This document shows positions 1 through 11,846 of a DNA stretch of 64,000 nt, in pieces (the stretch's first letter is position 1; each line of letters opens with the position of its first letter). The stretch lies in contig CM042023.1 in the NCBI GenBank assembly GCA_023525975.1, positions 20,757,501-20,821,500 on the forward strand. The letters run 5' to 3'. The DNA comes from Smallanthus sonchifolius. Its lineage: Eukaryota; Streptophyta; Magnoliopsida; Asterales; Asteraceae. Both the position numbers and the translations under genes were made by a program. The notes beneath the pieces are model-generated. The model was not told the origin of the DNA. It was given only the letters and a program-made list of their open reading frames with translations, and ran no database searches.

Positions 1-606
1 TGCCGAACTGCAGATAACAAAGGTGTTCTCTTCTGTTAAACACCATCAGTCCAACGGGCAAGTGGAGCGGGCCAGCAGGAGCATTGTGGAAGGGATAAAA
101 AACCGTCTTGAACCAAGAGCCACAGCTGGGTAGAAGAAGTCCCACATGTACTTTGGGCTCACCGCACCACACCAATGACTAGCCACGGAGAAACGCCGTT
201 CAGTTTAACATACGACACTGAAGCAATGATCCCAACAGAAATAGGATCGCCAAGCCTGCGAATCTAGGTAGAGGAGAGAGGAAATGAAAAGGACCTAAGG
301 TTCCACTTAAACCTGCTGGAAGAACGTCGAGAAATGGCTGTCGCCAGAGAAACGAGATACAAGAAGAAGGTGGAAAAATACTACAATAGTCGCGTAAGAG
401 GAAGGAGTTTCAAGCCTGGAGAGTGGGTGCTGCGGGACAATGAAGCAAGCCTACAAGAAGACACTGGTAAGTTGGGACCCAGGTGGGAAGTCCCTTACCA
501 AGTAATCGAAGCTAAAACTAGGGGATCATACAAGTTGGCCAAACCGGATGGCACACCTATCCCCCGTACTTGGCATGGGATGCAGTTAAAGAATTATTTC
601 ATGTAG
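1..606 (+). pseudogene. Gypsy integrase core end and C-terminal domain, decayed
   Basis: Frame 2 at the left edge reads QVFSSVKHHQSNGQVER-like residues (seen as KVFSSVKHHQSNGQVERA), the end of an integrase core with the glutamate of the DDE triad. The match then shifts to frame 1 (ETPFSLTYDTEAMIPTE) after a stop near 129. Positions 334-606 are an open stretch of 90 residues holding the integrase C-terminal domain: KVEKYYNSRV, then GEWVLR, then GPRWEVPYQVIEA and a final WHGMQLKNYF. It ends with a stop at 604-606. The start ATG at 334 is only an internal methionine, so this is not an independent gene. Confidence 0.85.
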
Positions 607-709
607 AATGAACGTCCTAGCCGATGTTATTTCTAGTCTTCTTACAATGGCTTTAGGCCTTATCTAATGAACATCATGTTTTTTCTTAAGAAAAACATCA
701 CATTAGGAC

Positions 710-1240
710 AATCAAATTCGTAAGGCTATCCGACCGGATTACCCATGGATAAGTCACCAAAAACAACTCATGCCCCTTGCCAAGGGCATAAGACTTAATC
801 AAAGTCGTAAGGCTATCCGGACAGATCACCCCCGGATAAGTAACCAAAAACAACTCATACCCCTTGCCAAGGCCATAAGACTTAATCAAATTCATAAGGC
901 TATCCAGCTGGATCACCCCCGGATAAGTCACTAAAAACAACTTATGCCCCTTGCCAAGGGCATAAGACTTAATCAAATTCGTAAGGCTATCCAGCCGGAT
1001 TACCCCCGGATAAGTCACCAAAAACAACTTATGCCCCTTGCCAAGGGCATAAGACTTAATCAAATTCGTAGGGCTATCCGGCCGGATCACCCCCGGATAA
1101 GTCACCAAAAACAACTTATGCCCCTTACCAACGGCATAAGACTTAATCAAATTTGTAAGGTTATCCGACCGAATCACCCTCGGACAAGTCACCAAAAAAC
1201 AACTTATGTACCTTGCTAAAAGCATAGGACTCAATCAAAT
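710..1240. repeat. 87-bp tandem repeat array, about six units
   Basis: The core AATCAAATTCGTAAGGCTAT recurs with starts at 710, 797, 884, 971, 1058, 1145 and 1233, a spacing of exactly 87 bp except for the last (88). Each unit also carries CCCTTGCCAAGGGCATAAG, which is itself a small palindrome. As 87 is a multiple of three, reading frames stay open on both strands across the array. That explains the repetitive open stretches at 698-1234 (-) and 944-1219 (+), which are not called as genes. It lies just 3' of pol, where Tat-type elements are known to carry variable tandem repeats. Confidence 0.95.
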
Positions 1241-1435
1241 CGATAAAACTACCTATGTAGGATACTCTTGGGCAAAGTTATCAAATAAACCCTCAGCAGG
1301 GGTATAAGTTTCAAAACCACGTACAAGGTTATCCTTAATAAAGACGAAATACAAGATAATAAAGGTCAAATACATTGAGACGAAGGAGGACATACAAAGT
1401 CATCAAAGAAAGAAAGAAATATACACAACAAGAAA
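1241..1435. other. Spacer between tandem array and antisense ORF
   Basis: The 3' untranslated region of the Tat-type element. It holds a decayed partial seventh repeat unit and then purine-rich sequence. No gene was seen. Confidence 0.5.
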
Positions 1436-1676
1436 TTATGAAGGAGCAGTGCTGGCCGAAGAAGAAGGAGCACCACTAAGGATGGACTTCAAGACATCCA
1501 AAGAGGCCTGAGTCAAGCCGGACAACCGGGATACCAGGGAATGACTGGACGTTTGCAAAACAACGATACTATCATAAAGCCTTTGCAAAGCATCCGAATC
1601 ATAACCCTCCACAAATTCCAGAAGAACCTGCTTCTTACTTCCTGCATATCTGGCCGCCAAACCCTCCTGAAAACCC
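1436..1676 (-). pseudogene. Antisense ORF (aORF) of the Tat-type element, C-terminal piece
   Basis: About 80 residues from GFQEGLAARYAG to a serine/alanine-rich end (SGAPSSSASTAPS), closed by a stop at 1436-1438. The middle is helical in character (GYDSDALQRLYDSIVVLQ). Upstream coding sequence continues at 4338 after removal of the 1682-4332 insertion: the codons rejoin as ...QAAKAV-GFQEGLA with the frame kept. The ATG at 1676-1678 exists only because of the insertion junction, so it is not a true start. Its function is not established. Confidence 0.75.
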
Positions 1677-1681
1677 ACCGT

Positions 1682-4332
1682 TGTAACATCCCGGAAATAC
1701 GGAAGTTAACAGTTCGGGTAATGAGCAACCCGGAACCCTATTTAGCCTAGTGACGAGTAGAGTGAGCCGACGTATGAATGTTTAACTACCAAATTTGACC
1801 TAAATGGTCGTTATATAGCCATGCGGGTTAATAACGCGCAGTTATGAATTAACAGGGACCCAAGTGTAAAACTTAAGCATTTAAAACCAAAGTTTAAGAG
1901 TAAACCCTAGGCCTCATTCGGCCTAGGTGGTTTCGTACGGCAACAGGAAGGACGGCGAAGGGAAAAGACGCCGACGACATTGGTTTGGCGGTGGTTTCGA
2001 GCATGAACTTCACAACAATGCAAGGTAACCCTCCTACTATGTTTTCTTATCGTGTTTGTTTGTGTTGTGGGGTGAGAAACCCGATTAGGGTTTGGGTGTT
2101 TGTTTGCGGGGATCAAAGGATAGATGGGGGCGATAGTCGGCTGTGGTGACGGTCACGGAGGTAGAAAGAAGCAGCAACGGTGAAGTGATAGTGGCGCGCG
2201 ACGGTGAGGGTGGCCGGTAGTGGGACGCAGAAGGTGGCGGGCTGTGTTGGTCCGGCGACTTGGGTGGTGGTGTTGACAGACAGCCGAAGGATAAAAGGGT
2301 GGTGCACAGCCGCTAGCAACCTGGTGGTGCACGGTGGAGGGCCGCCAAGGGCTGTCGATGAGGAGGGTGGTGCATGCCCGATTAGAATTAGGGCTAGACG
2401 AGGAAGATGGTGATGGTGAGTGAGGGAACGATGAAGCCGGTGATGACGTGCGGGTGTGATTCACGATGGTGACGGTTCACGGTGGTGAACGGGGAAGAAT
2501 GTGAGGTCGGGTTACACCCGATTAAGGGTTGTGATTATGGGGTTTGCATGTGGAGTTGGACGTGCATGGGGATCTCGGCTCATGTACATGTGACCTACAA
2601 ATCTAAGGCTTTGCATGGCGCGTGAACATGCATACATGTGGGCCCCGGAAGGGTCCAGGGTGACCCGGTTGGAACGGTTACGTGAATTAAGGTTATGCAT
2701 GGGTGAAAGGATGCGTGTATCAAGAATAATTATACTTTTACGTAATTTATACATGTCTAGGGCGTACTCTGACTATGTGATCTTACGTTGACAGGTTCGA
2801 GTTTTGGGTTGAGAGGTCGTTGCAGTTAAGGGTTGGATCTTCGTAACCAGTGAGTTTCTAATCCCCTCTTTTAAATGTTTTAAACGTTTTGGGGCTATCG
2901 TACGTACATTCAAGACGTGTTTTATTACATTAATTGTGCATCGAGCTTCGGGGTCTAATCCGATGAGTTTAAGAAGTTAACTAATTAAATATGGACTAAG
3001 GGACTAGATGTTACCCTTAATATGTGTAGGTTAAAGGTGGGTGTATGGTCACGGGTCGTTTAGTGACCTAACAAGGGTGAGTCAGGATTGTAGTGAACAG
3101 GTCGTAAAGGTACGACTAGGAAGTGTCACAGGGTGTGCATGTACGGGGTATATGCTTAAATAATGAGATATGGTAGTTGTATGTGTGTTGCTATATTAGC
3201 GGTGTATTGTGTTACGAGTTAGTCGGGGTGAGTCGGGATATAAGCTAAACGCTTATGAATACGTGTAGGATATCTTATCCTAGTGTTATGTGTGAAGTGC
3301 AGGTGCAGTTAATGAATCATGTATGTAGAGTATATTATTATGTGATTATACATGTGTGTGTTGTGTTGTTGTCCTTGTAACACGGCGGGTATTGTGTTTG
3401 AATTGTTGTCATTATGACATGGCAAACGAGATTGTGGAGGACTAAGTCCTTCGGGAGGTCGCCAAAGGTGATGATGTCCAACGGGACAGTGTTGAGCTTT
3501 GGGTCTGACGAGGGTAACCCTGACGAGGGTAACCCTGACGAGGGTAACCCTGACGAGGGTAACCCTGACGAGGGTAACCCTGACGAGGGTAAAACTGACA
3601 AGGGTGCAGCGAAGAAGTATGTGCTTGTGTGCATATATATTTGTGTTAAATTGCATACAAGCGTTGAGTTATATTTATTGTGCATGAGATAGTATTATTG
3701 TGGTGAGTAGAGTTAGATTGACCGTTGTGTCAGGATTGTGATGTGGTGCTTACAACTATTATGTCAGTTGATTTGTAAGAGCCTTGGTCAAGGCTGAGTA
3801 AGTTGATGCCTAGGGATTTGTTGTGTTAATTAAGTGTCGAGTTAATACATGTACTCGAGTATGAGTTATTAGTGTAGGTAAGTTCGACCTATGCGGGATT
3901 ATTATTATTATGGGATGAGTCTTGGGTAATGAGCTATTTATGGGATATCGGGTGATAACAGGGGTTATCTATTTGTTAATAAATTGGGGACCTATTTTAT
4001 AAGAACCGTGGGTCCTGAGTAAAGTTTAAATAACTTTTGAGACGAGTTGGCTTTCATTAAACTAAACTATTAGAACTCACTCAGCGTAGCTGACTTTCTA
4101 TGTACATTAGATTGTTTTTCAGGTAAGTTTGCTAGACGAGGTATCTTGCCTTGGGAGCGGGGCTACTCGAGTTGGTGCGCATGCATTCGTGAGGTAACTT
4201 AATGACATTGAATAGTAATTAATATTTTTAAGAAAGACTTCCGTTGTAGTTTAATATATCTAAAATGAGTACTTTCGAGGGAATAACCCGTAATGAGAAC
4301 CAACTATATGGTGCCCGGTTTGGGGCCTTACA
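1682..4332 (-). mobile_element. Probable solo LTR of a gypsy retrotransposon
   Basis: A 2651-bp block that starts TGTAACATCCCGG and ends GGGGCCTTACA, so both ends are the TG...CA type. It is flanked by ACCGT (1677-1681) and ACCGC (4333-4337), a 5-bp duplication with one mismatch. No primer-binding site, gag or pol is visible inside. The size and ends resemble the 2.5-kb LTR of the chromovirus at 4753. By analogy with that element, the coding orientation is probably -, with the LTR ending in CCGGGATGTTACA. It interrupts the antisense ORF of the surrounding Tat-type element. A solo LTR formed by unequal recombination is the simplest reading. Confidence 0.7.
3506..3605. repeat. 15-bp minisatellite
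   Basis: The unit TGACGAGGGTAACCC starts at 3506, 3521, 3536, 3551, 3566 and 3581. The last full copy has AAAAC in place of AACCC, and a partial copy, TGACAAGGGT, follows. Being a multiple of three it stays open in several frames (DEGNP repeats), but no gene is supported. It lies inside the probable solo LTR. Confidence 0.95.
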
Positions 4333-4337
4333 ACCGC

Positions 4338-4747
4338 CTTGGCAGCCTGATTCACGGCACCAACAAGTAGGAGCCACTCCCGACTTCTGTGAAGATGCTC
4401 GAAGAAAGAGCGGAAGCCAGTACCTATAAGGCAGTCCCGTTCATAAGACAAACGATGGTTCTCTAAAACCAAAGTTTGCTTCTGAGCGTACATATCGGTA
4501 AGGTCTGCCTTCAAAGTCTCTCTTTCAGCAATCAAAGAGCTCCTCTCCGACGCCCACGCGTCCTCCTTATCAGCCAGCAAAGTTTCCAGATGCTGCTTGT
4601 CCTCGTCAAAACGAGACAAGCGGGCCTTCAGATCCCTTTCACTCTTCTGTACAACTACAAACACGAACATATAAAAAAAACAAACAACAACAAAACAAGA
4701 ATACTTAAGGGAAGCAAAACTACCTCCAAGGACCGTACTTCACCTCG
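4338..4747 (-). pseudogene. Antisense ORF (aORF), coiled-coil middle piece
   Basis: Read on the - strand, an exon begins after an acceptor (TTGTACAG near 4650) and encodes a strongly helical, charged run: KSERDLKARLSRFDEDKQ, LADKEDAWASERSSLIAE, then LKADLTDMYAQKQTLVLE and FRSFFEHLHRSREWLLLVG, ending QAAKAV at the solo-LTR junction. The heptad-like pattern of leucines with K/E/D/R suggests a coiled coil. A short intron of about 75 bp (about 4650-4725) is likely, with donor GAG|GTAGTTTTGC. To the right the coding sequence is cut by the chromovirus inserted at 4753. Confidence 0.65.
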
Positions 4748-4752
4748 GGTGT

Positions 4753-7278
4753 TGTCACACCCCCAAAATCCACTAACGGAGTTTTACCGTTAGGAGCGTG
4801 ACATACCAGGATCTCAGTCATTAGTTACTTTGAACGACTCTATATGAGTTTAAGAAAACCACTAGTATTGTTCATATTCACGATGCAACACTAGTAATGA
4901 AAACACTGATTTAATGTAAGACTGCGTAAGCGAAAAGTTGAATGAAAAGCATGCGCCAAAACAGTCGTGCCAAAAATAAATAATCCAACAATAAATAAAA
5001 TAAATAGTTCTTGAGTTTGAAAATGATGGACTTCGAATGCATGCATGCCTTAGCTTGTGCTTGTACCTTAATGACCTGAGAAAACATGCTAAAACGTCTC
5101 AACACTAGGTTGGTGAGTTCACAGGTTTCAATGCTTGTAAAGAATACTAGATAAAACCATTTACAATTTATATCATAGGTAGCTAACCTAGTTACATGTT
5201 ACTAAAGCGTTTCGACACCGAAGCTGACTGTTTATGTTTGAACTTCCTCCTACCATGACTATCATGATCAATGTTAATGTTTAGGTCAATATTACACCCG
5301 TTCGACTACCTGTCGTGTTAGCGCGACTAACGCGGGTGGGGCTTGTCAATTCCCAGTAGTACTACTCAAGATTACCTCGCTATCCCATATATTAAACGGT
5401 TCGATATGTAACGACTTGCATGATATGTTTGCGCTTAGTACAACAAGTGATATAATTGAAATGTAAGATCTAAATGTTTGTACCTATGTTTTCTCCCCCA
5501 AGTTTAAACCATAAGACAAAGGGGACGTGAAACTCACCTTAGAGTGCGTGCGAAAGAAAGCGAACTTAGAATGCTTGACGACTAACTGCCACCTATAAAC
5601 ACCGGTTTATAAGTGTGTGTTTGTGCAAGGCGATAGGAACCCTAAGTATCCAAACAATCTCATTGTTTTAAGGGTTTAGAAAATATTTATTAGTTTGACT
5701 AAGTTTAACCAAGTTTGACTAAGTTTGACCAAGTTTGACTCGACGACCCGTTGGTGCCCCGTTTAGTGATTAAATATTTGACTTGCATAACAACACGCTT
5801 AGCACACAAATAATTCACGTTTCATGCTACCTAAGTCATAACTAATTTAGCATGGCAACTACGTCAACAATACACGTTACATTAATTTATTATTTTTTTT
5901 GAAAATATATAAACTCATGTTTGCTTTCAAATGAATCACATTATCTATAACACGTTCGTATCATCATCCCATGTCTATCTACACATGCTAATACATAATA
6001 GATTACCATAACACACATCATTAAGTTTAGACATCAAGTTCCAAATCAAAAAGTTTCCACTTTTAGTAACCTATGATCTATTTAAGCTAGTTGCATTCAA
6101 TAATCCTTTAACGAGCCTCATTACAATCGTACTAGCGTACTAGAGTCAATTTATAACATCATACATACCTAGAAACCTTCACATTCAAAAATCACTTTTT
6201 AACAAAGTTTCCTCTTTTAGTAAGTCGTCCATTACACGCTTTGTTTACACAATTAACACGTCTAATCAATCCCAAATCTTTCAACTAATATAATTACAAC
6301 TATATTAATCATAATCCACGTCTAGCATGCAATTCCTATACTTCACATAATCAACAAATCTCAATTTACACCTCGTATGAAAACTAGGGTTTCACATATT
6401 TTCATAAAATCACCAAATCGATACAATACTATCAATCAATTAACCAATTCATTAATATATTTTGAAAATATCAAGTTTGGATGAACTGGGGTTTCGATCT
6501 TAAAAATAAAAATAAAATAACGACGGAATTCGATGAAATAACTTACGTAGGAATGTTAGGAATGCCTAGACTAGCTCGTATCTACTTCCGAATGCAAGAT
6601 TGAAGATCGAATGATGTGTGTTTGGGTGGTTTGAAGCTCTCGGCTAGGGGTGGGGGTTGGGAGATCACGACGGCCAAGAAGAAAAAAGGGAATTAGGGTT
6701 TTAATTTTTTAATTTCCTTATATACATACATGCATGGGTTTTTTTTTTTTTGAATTGGGCTTTCTAAAGGTCCATGGGCTAATTTAATTTTAATTAATAC
6801 TAATTAATAATTAGATCCTAATAACTATTATTTTTATAAAAATTCTAACTTTTATAAAAATAATTAACACGATCAGTATTTGATAAACATGCGCGATATC
6901 TAGAAAATTCACATAATTCACGTAACACGTAAAATCACATAATTTGTATTAATTATAAATTATTAATTGTTTGAAACATTATTCTTGATTAATCACCAAC
7001 GTTCCAGGTTAGACTCAAGTGCGATCCGGAAATTCTACGAATTGTCGTTGTGTGTGAATTAACTGACACATTTAATTAACCCTAATTAAATGTAATGCAC
7101 GTGCAACTAACTGAGATAACTGAGTTTGCATGAACAATGTTTGAACTAACGATGTTTGTGTTAACGGAGTTAACCTGAATTTGCCGGATGTCACATCATC
7201 CCCTTGTTGAAAGAATTTTCGTCCCGAAAATTAAACGAAGTCGGTAACGTCTGAAACAAAAAGTTTAGGTTTGTCACA
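4753..7278 (-). repeat. 3' LTR of the chromovirus (full length, 2526 bp)
   Basis: On the top strand it starts TGTCACACCCCCAAAATCC and ends AGGTTTGTCACA, so in element orientation it runs TGTGACAAACC...GGGGGTGTGACA. It matches the other LTR (12634-13936) closely, but keeps about 1.2 kb (roughly 4805-6015) missing there. It contains the 10-bp repeat at 5694-5742 and no convincing gene. A small open stretch at 4911-5105 is AT-rich chance sequence. Confidence 0.93.
5694..5742. repeat. 10-bp tandem repeat (GACTAAGTTT-like)
   Basis: Units alternate between GACTAAGTTT and RACCAAGTTT, about 4.5 copies, inside the LTR segment that the other LTR lacks. Confidence 0.8.
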
Positions 7279-7292
7279 TCATCCCCTTGTTG
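7279..7292 (-). other. Polypurine tract of the chromovirus
   Basis: On the - strand, ACAAGGGGATGA directly precedes the 3' LTR start TGTGACAAACC. A copy of the same string also occurs just inside the LTR (about 7194), so the LTR boundary repeats the tract. Confidence 0.7.
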
Positions 7293-7313
7293 AAATATAT
7301 TTCGTCTCGAAAT

Positions 7314-8196
7314 TTAGTTAGTACCTTTCGTGTTTGCCGTTGACTGTTTGAAAAGGTGAGGATACTTTTTCATCATTTGATCCTCGCGTTCCCACGTGAA
7401 CTCCGGTCCACGCTTCGAGTTCCAGCGAACTCTGACAATAGGTATCTTACTGCGCTTAAGAGTTTTGACCTCTCGGTCCATGATTTCGACTGGTTCCTCA
7501 ATAAAACGTAGCTGTTCATCAATTTCCAACTCCTCGAGTGGAACTACAAGTGTCTCATCTGATAGGCACTTCTTTAGGTTTGAGACATGAAAGACATTGT
7601 GCACTCCATTAAGTGTATCTGGTAGGTTTAGTTGATATGCTACTGAACCGATCCTTTTCTCTATCTCGAATGGTCCAACGTAACGCGGGTTTAACTTTCC
7701 TCGTTTTCCAAAATGAATCACACCTTTCCACGGTGAGACCTTTAATAATACTTTGTCGCCCACTTGGAATTCTAGCGGTTTTCTGCGCTTGTCTGCATAA
7801 CTCTTTTGACGGTCACGAGCTGCCGCCATACGGTTTCAGATTTGCACGATTTTCTCTGAGGTTTCATGCACAAGTTCAGGACCCGTAAGTTGACTATCTC
7901 CAACTTCAACCCAACAAAGTGGTGATCGACACTTTCTCCCGTACAAGGCTTCGAACGGTGCTGCTTTGATGCTAGTATGATAGCTGTTATTGTAAGAGAA
8001 TTCCACTAAAGGAAAATGAGAATTCCATAGAAATCTGTTCCCATTTCCACATCAGGATTTCTGGTTGTTGAAGTAATCCGGAAGGGTTTTGGTACTCCAC
8101 CTTGACTTTTGAACAAGTCAGACACTTGCTCACATAGGTGGCTATGTCAGCTTTCATGTTCGGCCACCAATACAAAACCTTGAGATCGTGATACAT
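7314..8196 (-). pseudogene. Integrase (zinc finger, deleted core) and chromodomain
   Basis: The HHCC zinc-finger part is at 7987-8196 (YHDLKVLYWWPNMKADIATY, then CLTCSKVK). The core begins with WKWEQISMEF and then jumps to the end of the core (EFSYNNSYH..., FEALYGRKCRSP), so the segment with the first two catalytic aspartates is missing. The join lies at 8000-8030 between two copies of GGAATTCTC. An in-frame stop follows at about 7835. Positions 7314-7829 are open and encode the C-terminal domain (GDKVLLKVSPWKG, GPFEIEKRIG) and a chromodomain (PVEIMDREVKTLKRSKIPIV ... WNSKRGPEFTWE). Chromodomains steer integration to marked chromatin; this protein could not integrate. Confidence 0.9.
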
Positions 8197-8220
8197 CTTG
8201 TCGGATCCCGGATGGATAGA

Positions 8221-9600
8221 TTATCGGGATTTGTGAGCTTCATCTATGACTAGATCTCTTAGTTTTCCATATACTGGTATCCATATTCGTTCCGCTAAGT
8301 AGCGAATACCATCTGCTTTAACCTCAAGTTGTTTCTCCATACCACGAGTGAGTTCCAATGATAAGTTCTCCTCTTTTAAGGCTTCGAGTTGGGCATTGCG
8401 GATTTGTTCGGGTAGTCCTGTATGAATAGTGAGTTGTAATGCTCTAACTCGTCGGGGTTTGGTTTCTTTTCTGCTTAGGGAATCGGCTACCACATTAGCT
8501 TTGCCCGGATGGTACTTGATTGCACAATCATAATCGTTTAATAACTCGATCCAACGACGTTGACTCATGTTCAACTCTTTCTGCTCAAAAATATGCTGAA
8601 GACTATTGTGATCGGTGTAGATGGTGCACTTGGTACCGTACAAGTAATGTCTCCATATCTTGAGTGCAAACACCATGGCTCCTAACTCCAAATCGTGCAG
8701 TTCTTTTCATGGATTTTTAACTGTCGAGAAGCGTATGCGATAACCTTGTCGCGTTGCATCAATACATAACCGAGACCTTAGATGGAGGCATCGCAATACA
8801 CCACGAAGTCATCTGTTCCCTCTGGTAGAGACAGGATGGGTGCGCTACATAGTTTCTGCTTCAGTGCTGATTCTTGAGTCTCGCACCAATTATAGGGTTT
8901 ATCTTTTTGGGTTAAGGCGGTGAGAGGTTGGGCAATCTTAGAGAATCCCTCGATAAAACGACGGTAGTATCCGGCCAATCCTAGGAATTGCCGAACTTCG
9001 GTCGGAGTTGATGGTGCCGCACAATTCTTGATAGATTCCACTTTGGCTGGATCGACATGTATTCCTTTCTCATTGATCACATGTCTTAGAAATTGAACCT
9101 CGCGAATCCAAAAATCGTATTTGGAAAACTTAGCGTACAGCTGCTCCTGTTTCAGTAGCTCAAGGATCAAACGCAGATGCTCCTTATGCTCTTCCTGACT
9201 CTAAGAGTATATGAGGATATCGTCAATAAAAACAATGACGAACTGGTCCAGGTAAGGTTTACACACACGGTTCATGAGGTCCATGAACACTGCGGGTGCA
9301 TTGGTTAATCCAAATGGCATGACCAAAAACTCGAAATGGCCGTACTGGGTTCTGAATGCAGTCTTGGATACATCTTCATCTCGAACTCTCAACTGATGAT
9401 ATCCAGATCTTAAGTCGATTTTCGAGTAGAAACTTGACCCTTGAAGTTGGTTGAATAAATCGTCAATGCGGGGTAGTGGGTAGCGGTTCTTGACTGTTAC
9501 CTTGTTTAACTCTCGGTAATCAATGCACATGCGGAAAGTTCCATCTTTCTTTTTCACAAATAGGACTGGAGCTCCCCATGGCTATGAGCTCGGTCGGATG
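8221..9600 (-). pseudogene. Reverse transcriptase and RNase H of the chromovirus
   Basis: RT is clear at 9201-9557: MCIDYRELNKVTVKNRYPLP, SKIDLRSGYHQLRV, FLVMPFGLTNAP, and the catalytic FIDDILIYS. A stop follows that motif, and RT continues at 8778-9170 (VQFLRHVINEKGIHVDP, RQFLGLAGYYRRFI). RNase H is at 8221-8691 (GAMVFALKIWRHYLYG, YTDHNSLQHIF, ADSLSRKE). Upstream, a stop breaks the sequence before PWGAPVLFVKKKDG. At least three interruptions make the polyprotein non-functional. Confidence 0.93.
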
Positions 9601-9773
9601 AAACCTTTATCCAACAACTCTTGTAGTTGAGTGGATAGCTCCTGCAACCCACTTGGTGCAAGTCTATATGGTGCTCGAGCAATAGGCGCTGCTTCGGGTG
9701 TTAGGTCAATCTGAAATTCGACCTGACGATGAGGTGGAAGACCAGGTAGGTCTTCAGGGAATACTTCTGGGAA

Positions 9774-10260
9774 TTAGGGAACGATAGTGATATCTTCTAA
9801 CTTTTTCTCCTCGGTGGACTTGTCAGCGGCAAGGGCTAGAATTACGGTATGACCCTTACGCAAACACTTCTGCGCCTTCATGAAAGATATGATGTCCATC
9901 ATTGGACCACTTCTTTCGTCCTGAACGGATAGGATATCTCCACTAGGAAGGGGTATACGAACGATCTTCTCACTACAGATGATCTCAGCTTGGTTTTTAG
10001 ACAACCAATCCATGCCCACAATTATGTCAAAATTTCCAAGTGTGACTGGCATGAGATCGACGTCGAGTTTGTGACCAGATAGTTCTAACTTACATCCCTT
10101 GAGAATGTGGGTTGCCTCGATTACTTTACCGTCTGCTATTTCTACGGTATAATGATAAATTTGGTTTTATTTCTAACTGACTACTAAGTTCTCTAGATAT
10201 AAAACTTCTATCGGCGCCAGTATCAAAAAGTACAGAAGAAAAATGATCGTTTAAAAGAAA
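9774..10260 (-). pseudogene. Aspartic protease region of the chromovirus
   Basis: The active-site motif FDTGADRSFIS is followed by the strand segment with IIVGMDWLSKNQAEI at 9774-10052. The two parts are in different frames: the upstream frame runs out at 10126 (SLYRRNSRR), which marks a frameshift between them. The usual retroviral-type protease cuts the polyprotein; here it would be truncated. Confidence 0.85.
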
Positions 10261-11653
10261 CATACCGTTAACAACGTTCCGATCATTCCTAGCTTCCCCC
10301 GAGCCAATCACGAATGCTCGACCTTTAGCACCATTGTTGTTATTGTTGTCGTTACTGCCATGGTTGTTGTTACCATTTCCATTACCGTTTCCATTCCCAT
10401 TCCCATTTCTCTTCAGCTGCGGACAATTTTTCCTAAAATGCCCTTCTTTCCCGCACTCAAAACAGCCTTTGGGTGTTTCACCAGGTGGTGCCTGTTTGTT
10501 CTGCAGATCTACCCTACAATCTTTGGCCACATGACCCATCTTTCCACACCGGTGGCAACGGTACCGGTCGCATGCTCCATGATGGTGGAAGTTACATTTG
10601 TTGCACTTCGGGTACTTGCCAATATAAGAACCCTGATTCTGCTGAGAAGAGTTAGACTGATTGTTGTTCTTTGAAGGTTCAAGCTTACGATGATGTTGTT
10701 GCTGTTGCTGAGAAGGTGGGTTTGACTGGAAGGTTTTGGGGAATGAACTGTCAAACTTCCGCTTGTTGTCAGTTGTCTTTGATAACGCACCTCTAGGGGG
10801 TAGGGTGCCCTGAGCGACTACCTGATCGGTTAGCCTGTGAGCCAACCTGATTGCTTGCTGGATTGTAGTAGGATTAGAAGATGTCACCATGCTCTGAATT
10901 TACGAAACCAAACCATCAATGAATTTCTCGATCCTATTATAGGGAGGTGTTACCATTTGCGGACACAAGTTCGCCAGTTCATGCGAACGAGTAGTGTAGG
11001 CTTCAATTTCAGATCCCTCTATCTTGAGGTTCCAGAACTCACCCTCAAGTTTCTGCATTTCATCGCGGGGACAATACAGCATATTCGTCCCATGGCAATG
11101 CGTTTGCCATTTCAAGAGTTAGCATTTGCACTTGGGAGTTCCACCAAGTAAGGTCCGAACCCTCAAGTGTGCCAGATACATACTTCACCTGATTATTCGG
11201 CGGGCAATTACACATCGCGAATGCGGATTCAGATTTCTCCATCCAGCGGAGTAAGCCAACAGCCCCTTCGGCTCCACTGAATGAGTGAGGCTTGCAATCC
11301 ATGTACGCCTTGAAAGTGCAAACCTGTTGGTGGTTGTGTTTACCTGAATTGTAAACAAGAATGGGCTTAGGGATACCATATTCGAATTTGGGTTTTGAAT
11401 GAATGATGACTCACTAGAGTCGATAATTTATCGATTTACCTCCGGCATTAGCAGCGGCTTGGCTAGTTACTACAGCTTCATCCACACGCTCGTTTATGAG
11501 TGCCGTGAGCTCGGCTGCAGTCATGTTAATGTTTCCGCGACCACCGCGTCCTCCGGCGCGTCCACCACGTCCATTTCCTCTTCCAGACATTATCTTTACA
11601 TTCACAACATACAATAATGAGAAAAAATACATCGCATTTTTATCATCATACAA
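10261..11653 (-). pseudogene. gag of the chromovirus with zinc knuckles
   Basis: The likely start is ATG near 11591 (MSGRGNGRGGRAGGRGGRG), followed by TAAELTALINERVDEAV. The capsid-like part is split over 11060-11302 (FSGAEGAVGLLRWMEKSE, CNCPPNNQVKYVSGTLEG) and 10900-11115 (EGEFWNLKIEGSEIEAYT). At 10126-10890 come three cysteine clusters (CNKCNFHHHGAC, CHRCGKMGHVAKDC and CFECGKEGHFRKNC, the last two CX2CX4HX4C) and a glycine/asparagine repeat (GNGN). Frame changes and a stop near 10895 show decay. The low-complexity GN stretch is coded by a GTTGTT-rich tract on the other strand. Confidence 0.88.
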
Positions 11654-11846
11654 GTACTAGTAAACAAAGAAATTCAAACCACAACATCTAACATTTCAAT
11701 AATAGTAATACTTGATAAAATAAATTGTAACGATTACAACTAAATTCAACCAAACATCAAAATTCTAGAAACATCTGTTGGATGGGAACAACCCTGCCTA
11801 TCTAGGTTCAAAAGTAAAGAAATAAATAAGTAATGAAGATAGAAAA

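Noticed and set aside
698..1234. 178-residue repetitive open frame on the - strand and 91-residue frame on the + strand
   Set aside because: Both are by-products of the 87-bp repeat being a multiple of three; no domain, no splice or promoter context.
2113..2464. Serine/histidine/threonine-rich open frames on both strands
   Set aside because: GC-rich low-complexity LTR sequence; overlapping frames with no domain.
3309..3692. Open frames with DEGNP or TLVRV repeats
   Set aside because: They arise from the 15-bp minisatellite in the probable solo LTR.
10334..10674. + strand open frames rich in F/P/L opposite gag
   Set aside because: Shadows of the gag zinc-knuckle and GN-repeat region on the - strand.
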